Positions 52,773-62,500 of a stretch of 64,000 nt of DNA are shown piece by piece. The notes beneath the pieces are model-generated. The model worked only from the letters and a program-made list of their open reading frames with translations. It made no database searches and was not told the DNA's origin. The DNA is from CAVQGZ01 sp964400785. Lineage in GTDB: Bacteria > Actinomycetota > Actinomycetes > Jiangellales > Jiangellaceae. The stretch covers positions 1-64,000 of the forward strand of contig CAYNWB010000009.1 in assembly GCA_964400785.1 (NCBI GenBank). Direction: 5' to 3'. The position numbers and the translations under genes were made by a program. Within the stretch, counting starts at the first letter, position 1. Each line of letters starts with the position of its first letter.

Positions 52773-53762
52773 ATGAGCGAGCCGGCACCGTCCGGGGCCT
52801 ACCGGCAGGCGCATGTGGGCCGCGTCAACGCGGTCATCGACCACATCGAGCATCACCTCGATGACGACCTCACCGTGCGGTCGCTGGCCGATGTGGCCGG
52901 GTTCTCCGCATTCCACTTCCATCGCATCTTCTCGGCGGTGACCGGTGAGACCCTCGGTCACTTCATCGCACGGATCCGCGTCGAGCGAGCCGCCACGCTG
53001 CTGCTGGCGCACCCGTCCGAGAGCATCACCGAGATCGCCGTCTCGTCCGGTTTCTCGAACCCGTCGGCGTTCAGCCGCACGTTTCGACAGACGTACGGGA
53101 TGACCCCGACGCAGTGGCGGCGCGGTGGCCATGCCCGGCACGCGAAGCGCGCCGCGGTGTTCTCCGAGTTGCGTGAGCAAGCCTCGGCCCCCGACGGCTT
53201 CGGGATCGACGGTGTCCGGGTGGACGAGAAGGGCCGATCGTTGTGGGACGTCCGGGCAGGGTCGCTCGGGACGACCACCGTCCGCATCGAGCAGCTCGAG
53301 GACGTCGAGGTGGCCTACGTACGCCACACCGGCAGGTACCAGGGTCTCGGCGAGGTGTTCGACGAGCTGTTCACCCGGCTGCTGAGCTGGGCCGAGCCTC
53401 GTGGCTTCATCGGTACCGGCACGGCCCTGTACGCGCTCTACCACGACAACCCGAGCCTGACGCAGGACGACCGGTTGCGCGTCAGCGTGTGCGTCCCGGT
53501 ACCACCGGGTACCAGGCCCAGCGGGCCCGTCGGCCGGCTGCGGCTGCCGGGCGGTCGCTGCGCGGTCGCCACCTTCGAGCTGGGTGAGAAGGACTACGGG
53601 CAGGCGTGGTTCGCGCTGGACGCCGGGTGGTTGCCCGCCAGCGGCTACGAGCCGGACGACCGGTTGCCCTTCGAACGGTTCTTCGTGGGCCGGGAGCCGC
53701 GCACCCCCGGGGTCGAGGTCGTCGACATCTGCATCCCGGTTCGCCCGGCCCACTGCCCCTGA
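52773..53762 (+). CDS. AraC-family regulator with GyrI-like effector domain
   Basis: This 329-residue regulator has two AraC helix-turn-helix units at the N terminus (about 20-115: LADVAGFSAFHFHRIF and ITEIAVSSGFSNPSAFSRTFR). The GyrI/SbmC-like ligand-binding domain (about 165-329: VAYVRHTGRYQGLGEVFDEL) ends in CIPVRP. The same layout is found in Rob/SoxS-type and multidrug-binding regulators. Target genes and ligand are unknown. A GGAGGAG ribosome site and a TAGGCT element precede the start. Confidence 0.92.
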   Translation: MSEPAPSGAYRQAHVGRVNAVIDHIEHHLDDDLTVRSLADVAGFSAFHFHRIFSAVTGETLGHFIARIRVERAATLLLAHPSESITEIAVSSGFSNPSAFSRTFRQTYGMTPTQWRRGGHARHAKRAAVFSELREQASAPDGFGIDGVRVDEKGRSLWDVRAGSLGTTTVRIEQLEDVEVAYVRHTGRYQGLGEVFDELFTRLLSWAEPRGFIGTGTALYALYHDNPSLTQDDRLRVSVCVPVPPGTRPSGPVGRLRLPGGRCAVATFELGEKDYGQAWFALDAGWLPASGYEPDDRLPFERFFVGREPRTPGVEVVDICIPVRPAHCP

Positions 53763-53784
53763 GCGATGCGGTGCGGGCGCTGCG

Positions 53785-54273
53785 CTACCGGGCGTTGACG
53801 AACACCGTCGACCAGTCGAACGTCATGGAGTCCTCGTACCACTGCGGCCAGCCTGCGCACCACGCCGGAACGGCGCAGTCCCGCACCCGGTCCACCGAGG
53901 GGTGGTACGGCTTGATGTCGAGGATCGGAGTGCCGACCTCGGCGTCGATGGCGGGGACACGCACCATGCCCGCCTCCACGTCGACCGACAGCACGGGTAC
54001 CGGTGTCAGCGCCAGCGGGTTCGGTCGCACCGGCGATCGCGTGGCGAAGATGCCGAGCTGGTCGGGTGCGTCGCGGTAGGGCCGCTCAGCGAGCAGCACC
54101 TGCCGGTACTCGGGTGCGTCGAGCAGGTGGCACCACCACACGACGGTGATGTGCGAGAAGCCGTCCAGCCCCGTCAGGGCGGCGCGGAACGGCTCGTCGA
54201 TGTGCAGGGCGACGCCGGCCTCGTCGGCGACCACCGATCCGATCGGGTGCAGCGTGAAGGTGTGCACGGCCAT
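53785..54273 (-). CDS. TrmO/TsaA-family tRNA methyltransferase-like protein
   Basis: This 162-residue beta-barrel protein of the UPF0066/TrmO family has signature RSPVRPNPLALTPV (near 80-93), HPIGSVV at the start and ILDIKPYHP near 120. E. coli TrmO N6-methylates threonylcarbamoyladenosine-37 in tRNA using SAM. Shorter actinobacterial relatives are often only called SAM-dependent methyltransferases, so exact activity is inferred. It converges with the AraC gene. A 12-base palindrome lies upstream. Confidence 0.85.
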   Translation of the reverse strand: MAVHTFTLHPIGSVVADEAGVALHIDEPFRAALTGLDGFSHITVVWWCHLLDAPEYRQVLLAERPYRDAPDQLGIFATRSPVRPNPLALTPVPVLSVDVEAGMVRVPAIDAEVGTPILDIKPYHPSVDRVRDCAVPAWCAGWPQWYEDSMTFDWSTVFVNAR

Positions 54274-54303
54274 GTCTCCTCCTCATGAGCTGCGGTCTGC
54301 CTG

Positions 54304-54315
54304 CTGATGCATCAG
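54304..54315. promoter_or_regulatory. Perfect 12-base palindrome upstream of the TrmO-like gene
   Basis: The sequence CTGATGCATCAG is self-complementary and lies 31 bases upstream of the TrmO-like start on the minus strand, in the space after map. It looks like a dimeric regulator site, but no matching regulator is known here, and a site this short could arise by chance. Confidence 0.25.
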
Positions 54316-54411
54316 GCGACCCTTGCGAAGGTACGGCGACGTGGCCCGGTCGCGCCTGCCTGCTGTTGCGGTCGGCTGTGCTGAGGTTGCGGCGCGTGGG
54401 CGAGCGTGCGG

Positions 54412-55281
54412 TCAGGGCAGCGTGAGGATCTCTGCCCCGTCGTCGGTGACGAGCAGCGTGTGCTCGAACTGGGCGGACCGCTTCAGGTCGGCGGTGACGA
54501 CCGTCCAGCCGTCGTCCCACATGGTCCAGTCGGGTGTGCCCAGGTTGAGCATCGGCTCGATGGTGAAGGTCATGCCCGGAGCCAGGATCAGGTCGGCTCG
54601 CGGGTCGTCGTAGTGCGGTACGACCAGACCCGAGTGGAAGGACGTGTGCACGCCGTGCCCGGTGAAGTCGCGCACCACGCCGTAGCCGAAGCGCTTGGCG
54701 TAGCTCTCGATGACGCGGCCGATGACGTTGAGCCGCCGGCCAGGGCGCACCGCCGCGATCGCCCGGGCCAGCGCCTGCTCCGTGCGCTCGACGAGCAGGC
54801 GTGACTGCTCGTCGACCTCGCCCACGAGGTAGGTGGCGTCGGTGTCGCCGTGCACGCCGATGCCCTCGATCGTCACATAGGCGGTGATGTCGATGTTGAC
54901 GATGTCGCCGTCGGCCAGCACGGTCGAGTCGGGGATGCCGTGGCAGATCACCTCGTTGACGCTGGTGCACAACGACTTCGGGAAGCCGCGGTAGCCCAGC
55001 GTGGACGGGTAGGCGCCGTGGTCGCACAGAAACTCGTGGCCGACGCGGTCGAGCTCGTCGGTCGTGACCCCGGGCTCGATGTGGGCGGCGACCTCCCGCA
55101 GGGCCTGCGCGGCGATACGCCCGGCCACCCGCATGCGGTCGATGACCTCCGGCGTCTGCACGTCCGGGCCCCGGTAGGGCAGGGGAGCCTGCTGGCCCAC
55201 GTACTCCGGGCGCGGGATGCTCGCGGGCACGCTGCGGCGCGGGGAGAGGGTGCCCGGAGCGACCGTGGGGCTGATCGTCAC
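54412..55281 (-). CDS. map: Methionine aminopeptidase, type I
   Basis: This 289-residue metalloprotease removes the initiator Met from new proteins. It has the metal-binding pattern NIDITAYVTIEGIGVHGDTDATY (two Asp), HGVHTSFHSG, the Glu in FTIEPML and the final Glu in FEHTLL. A roughly 40-residue N-terminal linker (PRRSVPASIPRPEYVG) makes it the longer actinobacterial form, like M. tuberculosis MapB (285 residues). GTG at 55281 fits; the frame extends upstream without similarity. Confidence 0.94.
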   Translation of the reverse strand: MTISPTVAPGTLSPRRSVPASIPRPEYVGQQAPLPYRGPDVQTPEVIDRMRVAGRIAAQALREVAAHIEPGVTTDELDRVGHEFLCDHGAYPSTLGYRGFPKSLCTSVNEVICHGIPDSTVLADGDIVNIDITAYVTIEGIGVHGDTDATYLVGEVDEQSRLLVERTEQALARAIAAVRPGRRLNVIGRVIESYAKRFGYGVVRDFTGHGVHTSFHSGLVVPHYDDPRADLILAPGMTFTIEPMLNLGTPDWTMWDDGWTVVTADLKRSAQFEHTLLVTDDGAEILTLP

Positions 55282-55305
55282 GCCCTCGAGTGTAAGGATG
55301 GGCGG

Positions 55306-55494
55306 ATGAGCGACGCGAGCCGTGGACCCTGGTACTGGTGCCTCATCCACGAGCGGGTCGAGGGGCGCGACGGCTGCCCCAACGACGAGCGGATGGGCCC
55401 CTACGAGACCCGTGAGCAGGCAGCCACGGCGCTGGACAGGGCGCACGAGCGCACCGAGAAGTGGGACGCCGACGACGAGGAGTGGTCGGGCTAG
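55306..55494 (+). CDS. Small conserved actinobacterial protein (SPOR-like)
   Basis: This 62-residue acidic protein has a WYWCLIHERVEGRDGCPN segment and MGPYETREQAATALDRAHER, which reads like a short SPOR-type repeat with an aromatic-Cys opening. No function is known. It starts 24 bases after the divergent map start. Its TAG stop overlaps the panB stop on the other strand in a CTAG, so the two convergent genes share their ends. Confidence 0.65.
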   Translation: MSDASRGPWYWCLIHERVEGRDGCPNDERMGPYETREQAATALDRAHERTEKWDADDEEWSG

Positions 55495-56324
55495 GAGTAC
55501 TCGTGCTCCGGGCCGGGGTAGTCCCCGTCGACCACCTCGCGGCCGAAGTCACGGGCCGCCTGCAGCAGCGAACCGCGCAGGTCGGCGTAGACCTTGACGA
55601 ACTTCGGCAGGCGTCCGGACCGTAGCCCCGCCATGTCCTGCCACACGAGCACCTGGGCGTCGCAGCGCGGACCTGCCCCGATGCCGATGGTCGGGATCTC
55701 GAGGGTGTCGGTGATGCGGGCGGCGGTGTCGCTCGGCACCATCTCGAGCACCACCGCGAAGGCGCCGGCCTCGGCGACCGCCCGGGCGTCGGCCAGCACC
55801 GCGTCCGCGGCGTCCCCCCGGCCCTGGACGCGGTAGCCACCCAGGCTGTTCACCGACTGCGGCGTGAAGCCCACGTGGGCCATCACGGGGATGCCGGCGT
55901 CGGTGAGCAGGCGGATGCTGTCGGCGACGACGGCGCCCCCCTCGAGCTTGACGGCCTGCACGCCGGCCTGCTTCATGAACCGCACGGCGGTGGCCAGGGC
56001 CTGCTGCGGCCCGGCCTGGTAGGAGCCGAACGGCAGGTCGCCCACCACCATCGCACCGGACGTGCCGCGCACGACCGCCGCGGCCAGCGGCAGCAGCTCG
56101 TCCACGGTGACCGCGACGGTGTCGGGATAGCCGTACACGGTGTTCGCGGCCGAGTCGCCCACGAGCAGCACCGGGATGCCGGCCTCGTCGAAGACCTGCG
56201 CGGAGTAGACGTCGTAGGCGGTGAGCATCGGCCAGCGTTCACCGCGCTGCTTGGCCTGCTGCAGGTCGCGGGTCGTCACCCGGCGCGAGCGCGACCCTCC
56301 GTAGAGCGTGGGAGCCTCGGTCAT
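55491..56324 (-). CDS. panB: 3-methyl-2-oxobutanoate hydroxymethyltransferase
   Basis: This 277-residue TIM-barrel enzyme is the first committed step of pantothenate synthesis, transferring hydroxymethyl from methylene-tetrahydrofolate to ketoisovalerate. Signatures are MLTAYDVYSAQVFDEAGIP, VGDSAANTVYGYPDT, DLPFGSYQ, KLEGG, HVGFTPQSVNSLGGYRVQGR and IGIGAGPRCDAQVLVWQD. ATG at 56324 gives the usual N terminus (MTEAP). The nadE gene lies just upstream. Confidence 0.96.
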   Translation of the reverse strand: MTEAPTLYGGSRSRRVTTRDLQQAKQRGERWPMLTAYDVYSAQVFDEAGIPVLLVGDSAANTVYGYPDTVAVTVDELLPLAAAVVRGTSGAMVVGDLPFGSYQAGPQQALATAVRFMKQAGVQAVKLEGGAVVADSIRLLTDAGIPVMAHVGFTPQSVNSLGGYRVQGRGDAADAVLADARAVAEAGAFAVVLEMVPSDTAARITDTLEIPTIGIGAGPRCDAQVLVWQDMAGLRSGRLPKFVKVYADLRGSLLQAARDFGREVVDGDYPGPEHEYS

Positions 56325-56364
56325 ACCGAGATCGTCGCACGCACGCATGCGCGTCGTCGCGCGG

Positions 56365-58137
56365 TCACGTCGGCGGCACCTCGGCCGATGGCCGCGGCGC
56401 CCGCTCCCGCCACGCGTTCGTGATCGGCAGGCGCCGGTCGCGCCCGAAGTTGCGCACCGAGATCTTCGGCCCCGGCGGGTACTGGCGTCGCTTGTACTCG
56501 GCCACGTCGGTCATCCGCAGCACGCGCTCGACCAGGGCGGGGTCGAAGCCGGCCGCCACGAGCTCGGCCGAGCCGCGGTCGTGCTCGATGTAGTCGTCGA
56601 GCACGTCGTCGAGCAGCGCGTAGTCGGGCAGCGAGTCGGTGTCGAGCTGGCCCGGCCGCAGCTCGGCCGACGGCGGCTTGGTGATGCTGCGCGTCGGGAT
56701 GGGCGGCACGTGGCCACTGGCCTCGGCCTCGGCGTTGCGCCACCGCGACAGCTGCCAGACGAGCATCTTCGGCACGTCCTTGAGGGGGGCGAAGCCTCCG
56801 ACGGCGTCGCCGTAGATCGTGGAGTAGCCCACCGACAGCTCCGTCTTGTTGCCGGTGGCCAGCACCAGGTGTCCCTCGGCGTTCGACAGCCCCATCAGCA
56901 CGACGCCGCGCACGCGCGCCTGCAGGTTCTCCTCCGCCAGGCCGGTCAGGTGCAGCGTGCTCTGGAACGCCTGCACCATCGTGGTGATCGGGACGGTGCG
57001 GTAGTCCAGGCCGGTGCGGGTGGCCAGGTCGGCCGCGTCCGAGCGCGAGTGCTCGGAGGAGTAGACGCTGGGCATCGACACGCCCACGACGTTGTCCGGC
57101 CCCAGGGCGTCCACGGCGATCGCCGCCGTCAACGCGCTGTCGATGCCACCGGACAGGCCGAGGATCACCGAGGAGAAGCCGTTCTTGTGCACGTAGTCGC
57201 GCGTGCCGGTGACCAGCGCGGTGTACACCGCACCCAGGTCGCTGCGCGGCGGCGCCACGCCCGACGGGCTCGGCGCGTAGTCGGGCTGCGGCTGCGACGA
57301 GATCGTCACGTGGTGGATGGGCATCGGGGACGGGGCCTGGCGGCTCGCCGCTGCCGCCGGCAGCTCCAGGTCGGCCACCAGCAGCCCGTCCTCGAACTGC
57401 GGAGCCCGGGCGATCACCCGTCCGCCCTGGTCGACGATGATCGAGTCGCCGTCGAACACCAGCTCGTCCTGCCCGCCCACGAGGTTGACGTAGGCCAGGG
57501 TGCACTCGGCCTCGTCTGCTCGGCGTCGGCACAGCGCCAGGCGCAGGTCGTCCTTGTCGCGCTCGAACGGGCTGCCGTTGAGCACCAGCAGCAGGCCGGT
57601 GCCCGCCGCCCGGGCGGCTGCGACGGGACCGCCCTCCTGCCAGAGGTCCTCGCAGATGACGATGCCGACGTCGACGCCGTGCACCTTGACGGTGGTCAGG
57701 CCCGACCCGGGGACGAAGTACCGCTGCTCGTCGAACACCCCGTAGTTGGGCAGATGGTGCTTGGCGTAGCGCGCGACCACCGCCCCGCCGTGCAGCACCG
57801 CGGCCACGTTCTGCGGCGCCCCCTTGGGTACCCCGAGCCCCTCGTCGGTGTCGGCGTCGCGGTCGAGCGTGCCGAGCACGACCACGAGGTCGCCGAACCC
57901 GTCCCGGGCCAGGCGCCGGGCCAGCCCGGCCGTGGCCGCTCGGGACGCCTCGACGAACGACCGGCGCAGCGCCAGGTCCTCGATCGGGTATCCCGTGAGC
58001 ACCATCTCGGGGAACAGCACGAGGTGAGCACCCTGCGCGGCGGCGTGCGCCGCCCAGCGGGCGACCAGGTCGGCGTTGCCGTCGATGTCTCCGACGGTCG
58101 GGTTGACCTGTGCGAGGGCGACGCGCAGCCAGGGCAC
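56365..58137 (-). CDS. nadE: Glutamine-dependent NAD+ synthase
   Basis: This 590-residue two-domain enzyme makes NAD from deamido-NAD. The N-terminal nitrilase-type glutaminase domain has the Glu-Lys-Cys triad in FPEMVLTGYP, YAKHHLPNYGVFDE and IVICEDLW. The C-terminal synthetase has the ATP loop LGLSGGIDSALTAA and TGNKTELSVGYSTIYGD. GTG start at 58137. It lies 40 bases upstream of panB on the same strand, so both cofactor pathways may share a transcript. It is divergent from the glutamine synthetase gene. Confidence 0.96.
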   Translation of the reverse strand: MPWLRVALAQVNPTVGDIDGNADLVARWAAHAAAQGAHLVLFPEMVLTGYPIEDLALRRSFVEASRAATAGLARRLARDGFGDLVVVLGTLDRDADTDEGLGVPKGAPQNVAAVLHGGAVVARYAKHHLPNYGVFDEQRYFVPGSGLTTVKVHGVDVGIVICEDLWQEGGPVAAARAAGTGLLLVLNGSPFERDKDDLRLALCRRRADEAECTLAYVNLVGGQDELVFDGDSIIVDQGGRVIARAPQFEDGLLVADLELPAAAASRQAPSPMPIHHVTISSQPQPDYAPSPSGVAPPRSDLGAVYTALVTGTRDYVHKNGFSSVILGLSGGIDSALTAAIAVDALGPDNVVGVSMPSVYSSEHSRSDAADLATRTGLDYRTVPITTMVQAFQSTLHLTGLAEENLQARVRGVVLMGLSNAEGHLVLATGNKTELSVGYSTIYGDAVGGFAPLKDVPKMLVWQLSRWRNAEAEASGHVPPIPTRSITKPPSAELRPGQLDTDSLPDYALLDDVLDDYIEHDRGSAELVAAGFDPALVERVLRMTDVAEYKRRQYPPGPKISVRNFGRDRRLPITNAWRERAPRPSAEVPPT

Positions 58138-58209
58138 CCGCGAAGCCTAGCGAGGCGATGATCTCGGGTGCCCGCCGCACCGGTGCGCGGGACGGGGCAG
58201 GATGGGTGC

Positions 58210-59547
58210 GTGGACAAGCAGCAGGAGTTCGTGCTTCGCACCATCGAGGAACGTGACATCAGGTTCGTGCGGTTGTGGTTCACCGACGTGCTCGGCCAGC
58301 TCAAGTCGGTCGCGGTGGCCCCCGCCGAGCTCGAGGGTGCGTTCGCCGAAGGCCTCGGATTCGACGGGTCGGCCATCGAGGGGTTCACCCGGGTCTACGA
58401 GTCGGACATGCTGGCCCAGCCCGACCCGGCGACGTTCCAGATACTGCCGTGGCGGGGGGACTCGCACGGCACGGCACGGCTGTTCTGCGACATCAGGATG
58501 CCCGACGGGTCGCCGTCGTTCGCCGACCCCCGGCACGTGCTCAAGCGTGCGCTTGACAAGGCCGGCGACCAGGGCTTCACCTTCTACACGCACCCCGAGA
58601 TCGAGTTCTACCTGTTCCGCGAGCGCCCCGAGCCTGGCGCGGAGCCGGTGCCGATCGACTCCAGCGGGTACTTCGACCACACCCCGCAAGGTGACGAGCA
58701 CGACTTTCGACGCGCAACGATTCTGACGCTGGAAGCGATGGGTATCTCCGTCGAGTTCAGCCACCACGAGGGCGGTCCCGGCCAGCAGGAGATCGACCTG
58801 CGCTACGCCGATGCCCTGTCGACGGCCGACAACATCATGACGTTCCGGCAGGTCGTCAAGCAGGTGGCGCTCATGCAGGGCATGTACGCCTCGTTCATGC
58901 CCAAGCCGTTCACCGAGTTCCCCGGCAGCGGCATGCACACGCACCTGTCGCTGTTCGAGGGCGACCGCAACGCGTTCTACGAGGCGGGGGCTCAGTTCGA
59001 GCTGTCGTCGACCGGGCGCGCGTTCATCGCCGGGCTGCTGCGGCACGCTCCGGAGATCACGGCCGTCACGAACCAGTGGGTGAACTCCTACAAGCGGCTG
59101 TGGGGTGGCGACGAGGCCCCCGCCTACATCTGCTGGGGGCACAACAACCGCTCGGCGCTGGTGCGCGTGCCGATGTACAAGCCGGGCAAGGAGCGGTCCG
59201 CCCGCGTCGAGTACCGGGCGCTGGACGCCGCGGCCAACCCCTACCTCGCCTTCGCCGTTCTGCTGCAGGCTGGGCTCAAGGGCATCACCGAGGGCTACGA
59301 GCTGCCGGTGGAGGCCGAGGACGACGTGTGGTCGCTGACCAACCAGGAGCGTCGCGCCCTGGGCATCGAGCCCTTGCCGTCGTCGCTGCACGAGGCCATC
59401 CGGGCCCTGGAGGGTTCGGAGCTGGTGGCCGAGGCGCTCGGCGAGCACGTCTTCGAGTTCGTGCTGCGCAACAAGCGAGCGGAGTGGGCGGCCTACTCCA
59501 AGCAGGTGACGGCGTTCGAGCGCGACCGGATGCTGCCGGTGCTGTGA
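58210..59547 (+). CDS. glnA2: Glutamine synthetase-like enzyme, GlnA2 type
   Basis: This 445-residue type I glutamine-synthetase-fold protein has the catalytic blocks EIEFYLF, GGPGQQEIDL, GSGMHTHLSL and RVEYRALDAAANPYL. At the loop that carries the adenylylated Tyr in enteric GlnA (NLYDL), this protein has DVWSLT with Trp374, so it is not expected to be adenylylated. It corresponds to M. tuberculosis GlnA2 (Rv2222c); in Streptomyces, GlnA2 acts as a gamma-glutamylpolyamine synthetase. The GTG start is preferred over a longer frame. It overlaps glnE by 4 bases. Confidence 0.93.
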   Translation: MDKQQEFVLRTIEERDIRFVRLWFTDVLGQLKSVAVAPAELEGAFAEGLGFDGSAIEGFTRVYESDMLAQPDPATFQILPWRGDSHGTARLFCDIRMPDGSPSFADPRHVLKRALDKAGDQGFTFYTHPEIEFYLFRERPEPGAEPVPIDSSGYFDHTPQGDEHDFRRATILTLEAMGISVEFSHHEGGPGQQEIDLRYADALSTADNIMTFRQVVKQVALMQGMYASFMPKPFTEFPGSGMHTHLSLFEGDRNAFYEAGAQFELSSTGRAFIAGLLRHAPEITAVTNQWVNSYKRLWGGDEAPAYICWGHNNRSALVRVPMYKPGKERSARVEYRALDAAANPYLAFAVLLQAGLKGITEGYELPVEAEDDVWSLTNQERRALGIEPLPSSLHEAIRALEGSELVAEALGEHVFEFVLRNKRAEWAAYSKQVTAFERDRMLPVL

Positions 59548-62500
59548 GACCCCGCACCAGCACGGTCGCCGCGTCGCTGGCCCGGCTGGGCTTCGTCGAC
59601 CCGGCCCGAGCCCTGCGGCTGCTGTCCGGCCCCGCCTGTGCGCCGTTGGCCGAGGACGAGGAGATGCTGGCCGCCATCGGGGCGTCGGCCGACCCCGACC
59701 AGACCCTGCTCGGCCTCGAGCGGCTGCTCGAGAGCACGCCCGACCCCGACCGCCTGCTCGCCGTGCTCGAACGGGACGCGGTGCTGCGGCACCGCCTGTT
59801 CGCCGTGCTCGGCATGTCTGCGGCGTTCGGCGACCACCTGGCCCGCCACCCCGAGCACTGGCGCTGCCTTGCCGACCTACCGCTGCCCGCTCCGCGCCCC
59901 ACGCGCGAGCAGGTCCGGGCCGAGATCTTGCAGGCCGTCGGCGCCGACCCCGACGCCCCCGCCCCGACGTCCACGGTCACGGCCGCCGTGGACGCCATGC
60001 GCGCGGCCTACCGGCGCCGGCTGATGCTGCTCGCCGCGCGCGACCTGGCCGACTCGCTCGACGTCGGCATCGTCGCCGGCGAGCTCGCCGACCTCGCCGC
60101 AGCAGCCCTGGAGGCCGGGCTGGCGATCGCCCGCGCCGACGACCCGGGGCAGGCGGGACGAGCACGGCTCTCGATCATCGGGATGGGCAAGTGCGGCGGC
60201 CAGGAGCTCAACTACGTCAGCGACGTCGACGTGGTGTTCGTCGCCGAGCCGGCCAACGAGGACGACGACCCCGGGCAGGCCCTCGCCGTCGCGACGGCGC
60301 TGGCGACCCGCACCATGGCCACGTGCGCCGCACCGAGCACCGAGCCCGCGCTGTGGGTGGTCGACGCCGCGCTACGTCCGGAGGGCAAGAACGGTCCGCT
60401 GGTGCGAACCGTCTCCAGCCACCGCGAGTACTACGAGCGCTGGGCGAAGACCTGGGAGTTCCAGGCGTTGCTCAAGGCACGACCGATCGCCGGCGACCAC
60501 GAGGTGGGCCAGGCCTACCTCGACGCCGTGTCCCCGATGCTGTGGCGATCGGCTGAGCGGGACGGGTTCGTGGCCGACGTGCAGGCGATGCGTCGTCGGG
60601 TCGAGGCTCACATCCCCCGCAGGGACGTCGACCGCAACCTCAAGCTCGGTCCGGGCGGTCTGCGCGACATCGAGTTCGCCGTGCAGATGCTGCAGCTGGT
60701 GCACGGGCGGGCCGACGACTCACTGCGCAGCCGATCGACGCTCGGGGCGCTGGCCGCGCTGACGGCAGGCGGCTACGTGGGCCGCGAGGACGGCTCGGCG
60801 CTGGCGTCGTCCTATCGCTTTCTGCGCACCGTGGAGCACCGCCTGCAGCTGCACAAGCTGCGCCGCACCCACCTGCTGCCGACGGCCGAGCCGGACCGGC
60901 GGCGTCTGGGTCGGTCGCTGGGATACCTGCGCGACCCGGTGGCCCGGCTCGACTCCCAGCTGCGGCGGCACCGCACGGACGTGCGCCGGCTGCACGAGAA
61001 GATCTTCTACCGGCCGCTGCTCGAGGCGGTCGCGCGCCTGCCCAGCGACGAGGTGCGCCTGACGCCGGAGGCGGCGCGGGTGCGGCTGCGCGCCCTCGGC
61101 TACCGCGACCCCGCCGGGGCGTTGCGGCACATCGAGGCCCTCACCAAGGGGGTCTCGCGGCGCGCGGCGATCCAGCGCACCCTGCTGCCGGTGCTGCTGG
61201 GCTGGTTCGCCGACGGGGTCGACCCCGATGCGGGTCTGCGCGGCTTTCGTGAGGTGAGCGACGCCCTCGGTGACACCCACTGGTACCTGCGGCTGCTGCG
61301 CGACGAGAGGGCCGCCGCCGAGCGGATGGCGCGGGTGCTGTCGTCCAGCCGCTTCGCCACCGAGCTGCTGCTGCGCGCCCCGGAGGCCGTCGCCCTGCTG
61401 GGCTCACCGGCCGGCCGGGAGTTCAGCACCCGTGCCGAGCTCGAGGACGAGGTGCGCGCCGCCATCGCCCGCTACGACGACGCCGAGACCGTCGTCGCGG
61501 CGGTGCGGGCGATGCGCCGCCGTGAGCTGTTCGCGATCGCGGTGGCCGACCTCGGCACCGAGGTCGGGGTGGGCCCCGAGAGCGACCGGTCGCTGCCGGT
61601 CGAGCACATCGGCTCGGCGATCACCGCGGTGGCCCAGGCCACCGTGACCGGTGCGCTGGAGGCCTCCCGCCGCGCGGTGGCGCACAAGCACGGCGGCGAT
61701 GTCGACGTGCAGCTCGCCGTCATCGCGATGGGCCGTCTCGGGGGCCACGAGATGGCCTACTCCTCCGACGCCGACGTGATGTACGTCTACCGCACCGGCG
61801 ATGCCGACGAGCCCGAGGCGGCCAGGTTCGCCCTCGACGTCGCCCAGGAGATGCACCGGCTGCTCGCCCTGCCGTCTCCGGAGCCGCCCCTGCTGCTCGA
61901 CGCCGACCTGCGGCCCGAGGGCCGGTCCGGCCCGCTCGTGCGCAGCCTCGGCTCGTACGCCGCCTACTACGAGCGGTGGGGCGAGGTGTGGGAGCGCCAG
62001 GCCTTGCTGCGGGCCGAGCCGCTGGCCGGCAGCCCCGGGCTGATGGCCGACATGCGTGCCCTGATCGACCCGCTGCGCTGGTCGCCGGACGGGCTGTCCG
62101 ACGCACAGCTGCGCGACGTACGGCGCATCAAGGCGCGGGTGGAGTCCGAGCGGTTGCCTCGGGGCGTGGAGCGCACGCGGCACCTCAAGCTCGGCCCCGG
62201 TGGGTTCGCCGACGTCGAGTGGACGATCCAGACCCTGCAGCTGCAGCACGCCCACGCCGTGCCGGGCCTGCGCACCACCGAGACCGTGGCGGCCCTGCGT
62301 GCCGCGGTCGACGCCGGCCTGCTGGCGGTGTCCGACGCCGACGTGCTGGTCGCGGCCTGGCGGCTGACCGGGGAGATGCGCAACGCGATCGTGCACGTCA
62401 CGGGTCGGCCGTCGGATGTCATCCCCAAGGACGGGCAGGTGCTGGAGAGCCTCTCGCGGGTGCTCGGCCACGGCCACGGGGAGGTGGCGCAGATGCAGGA

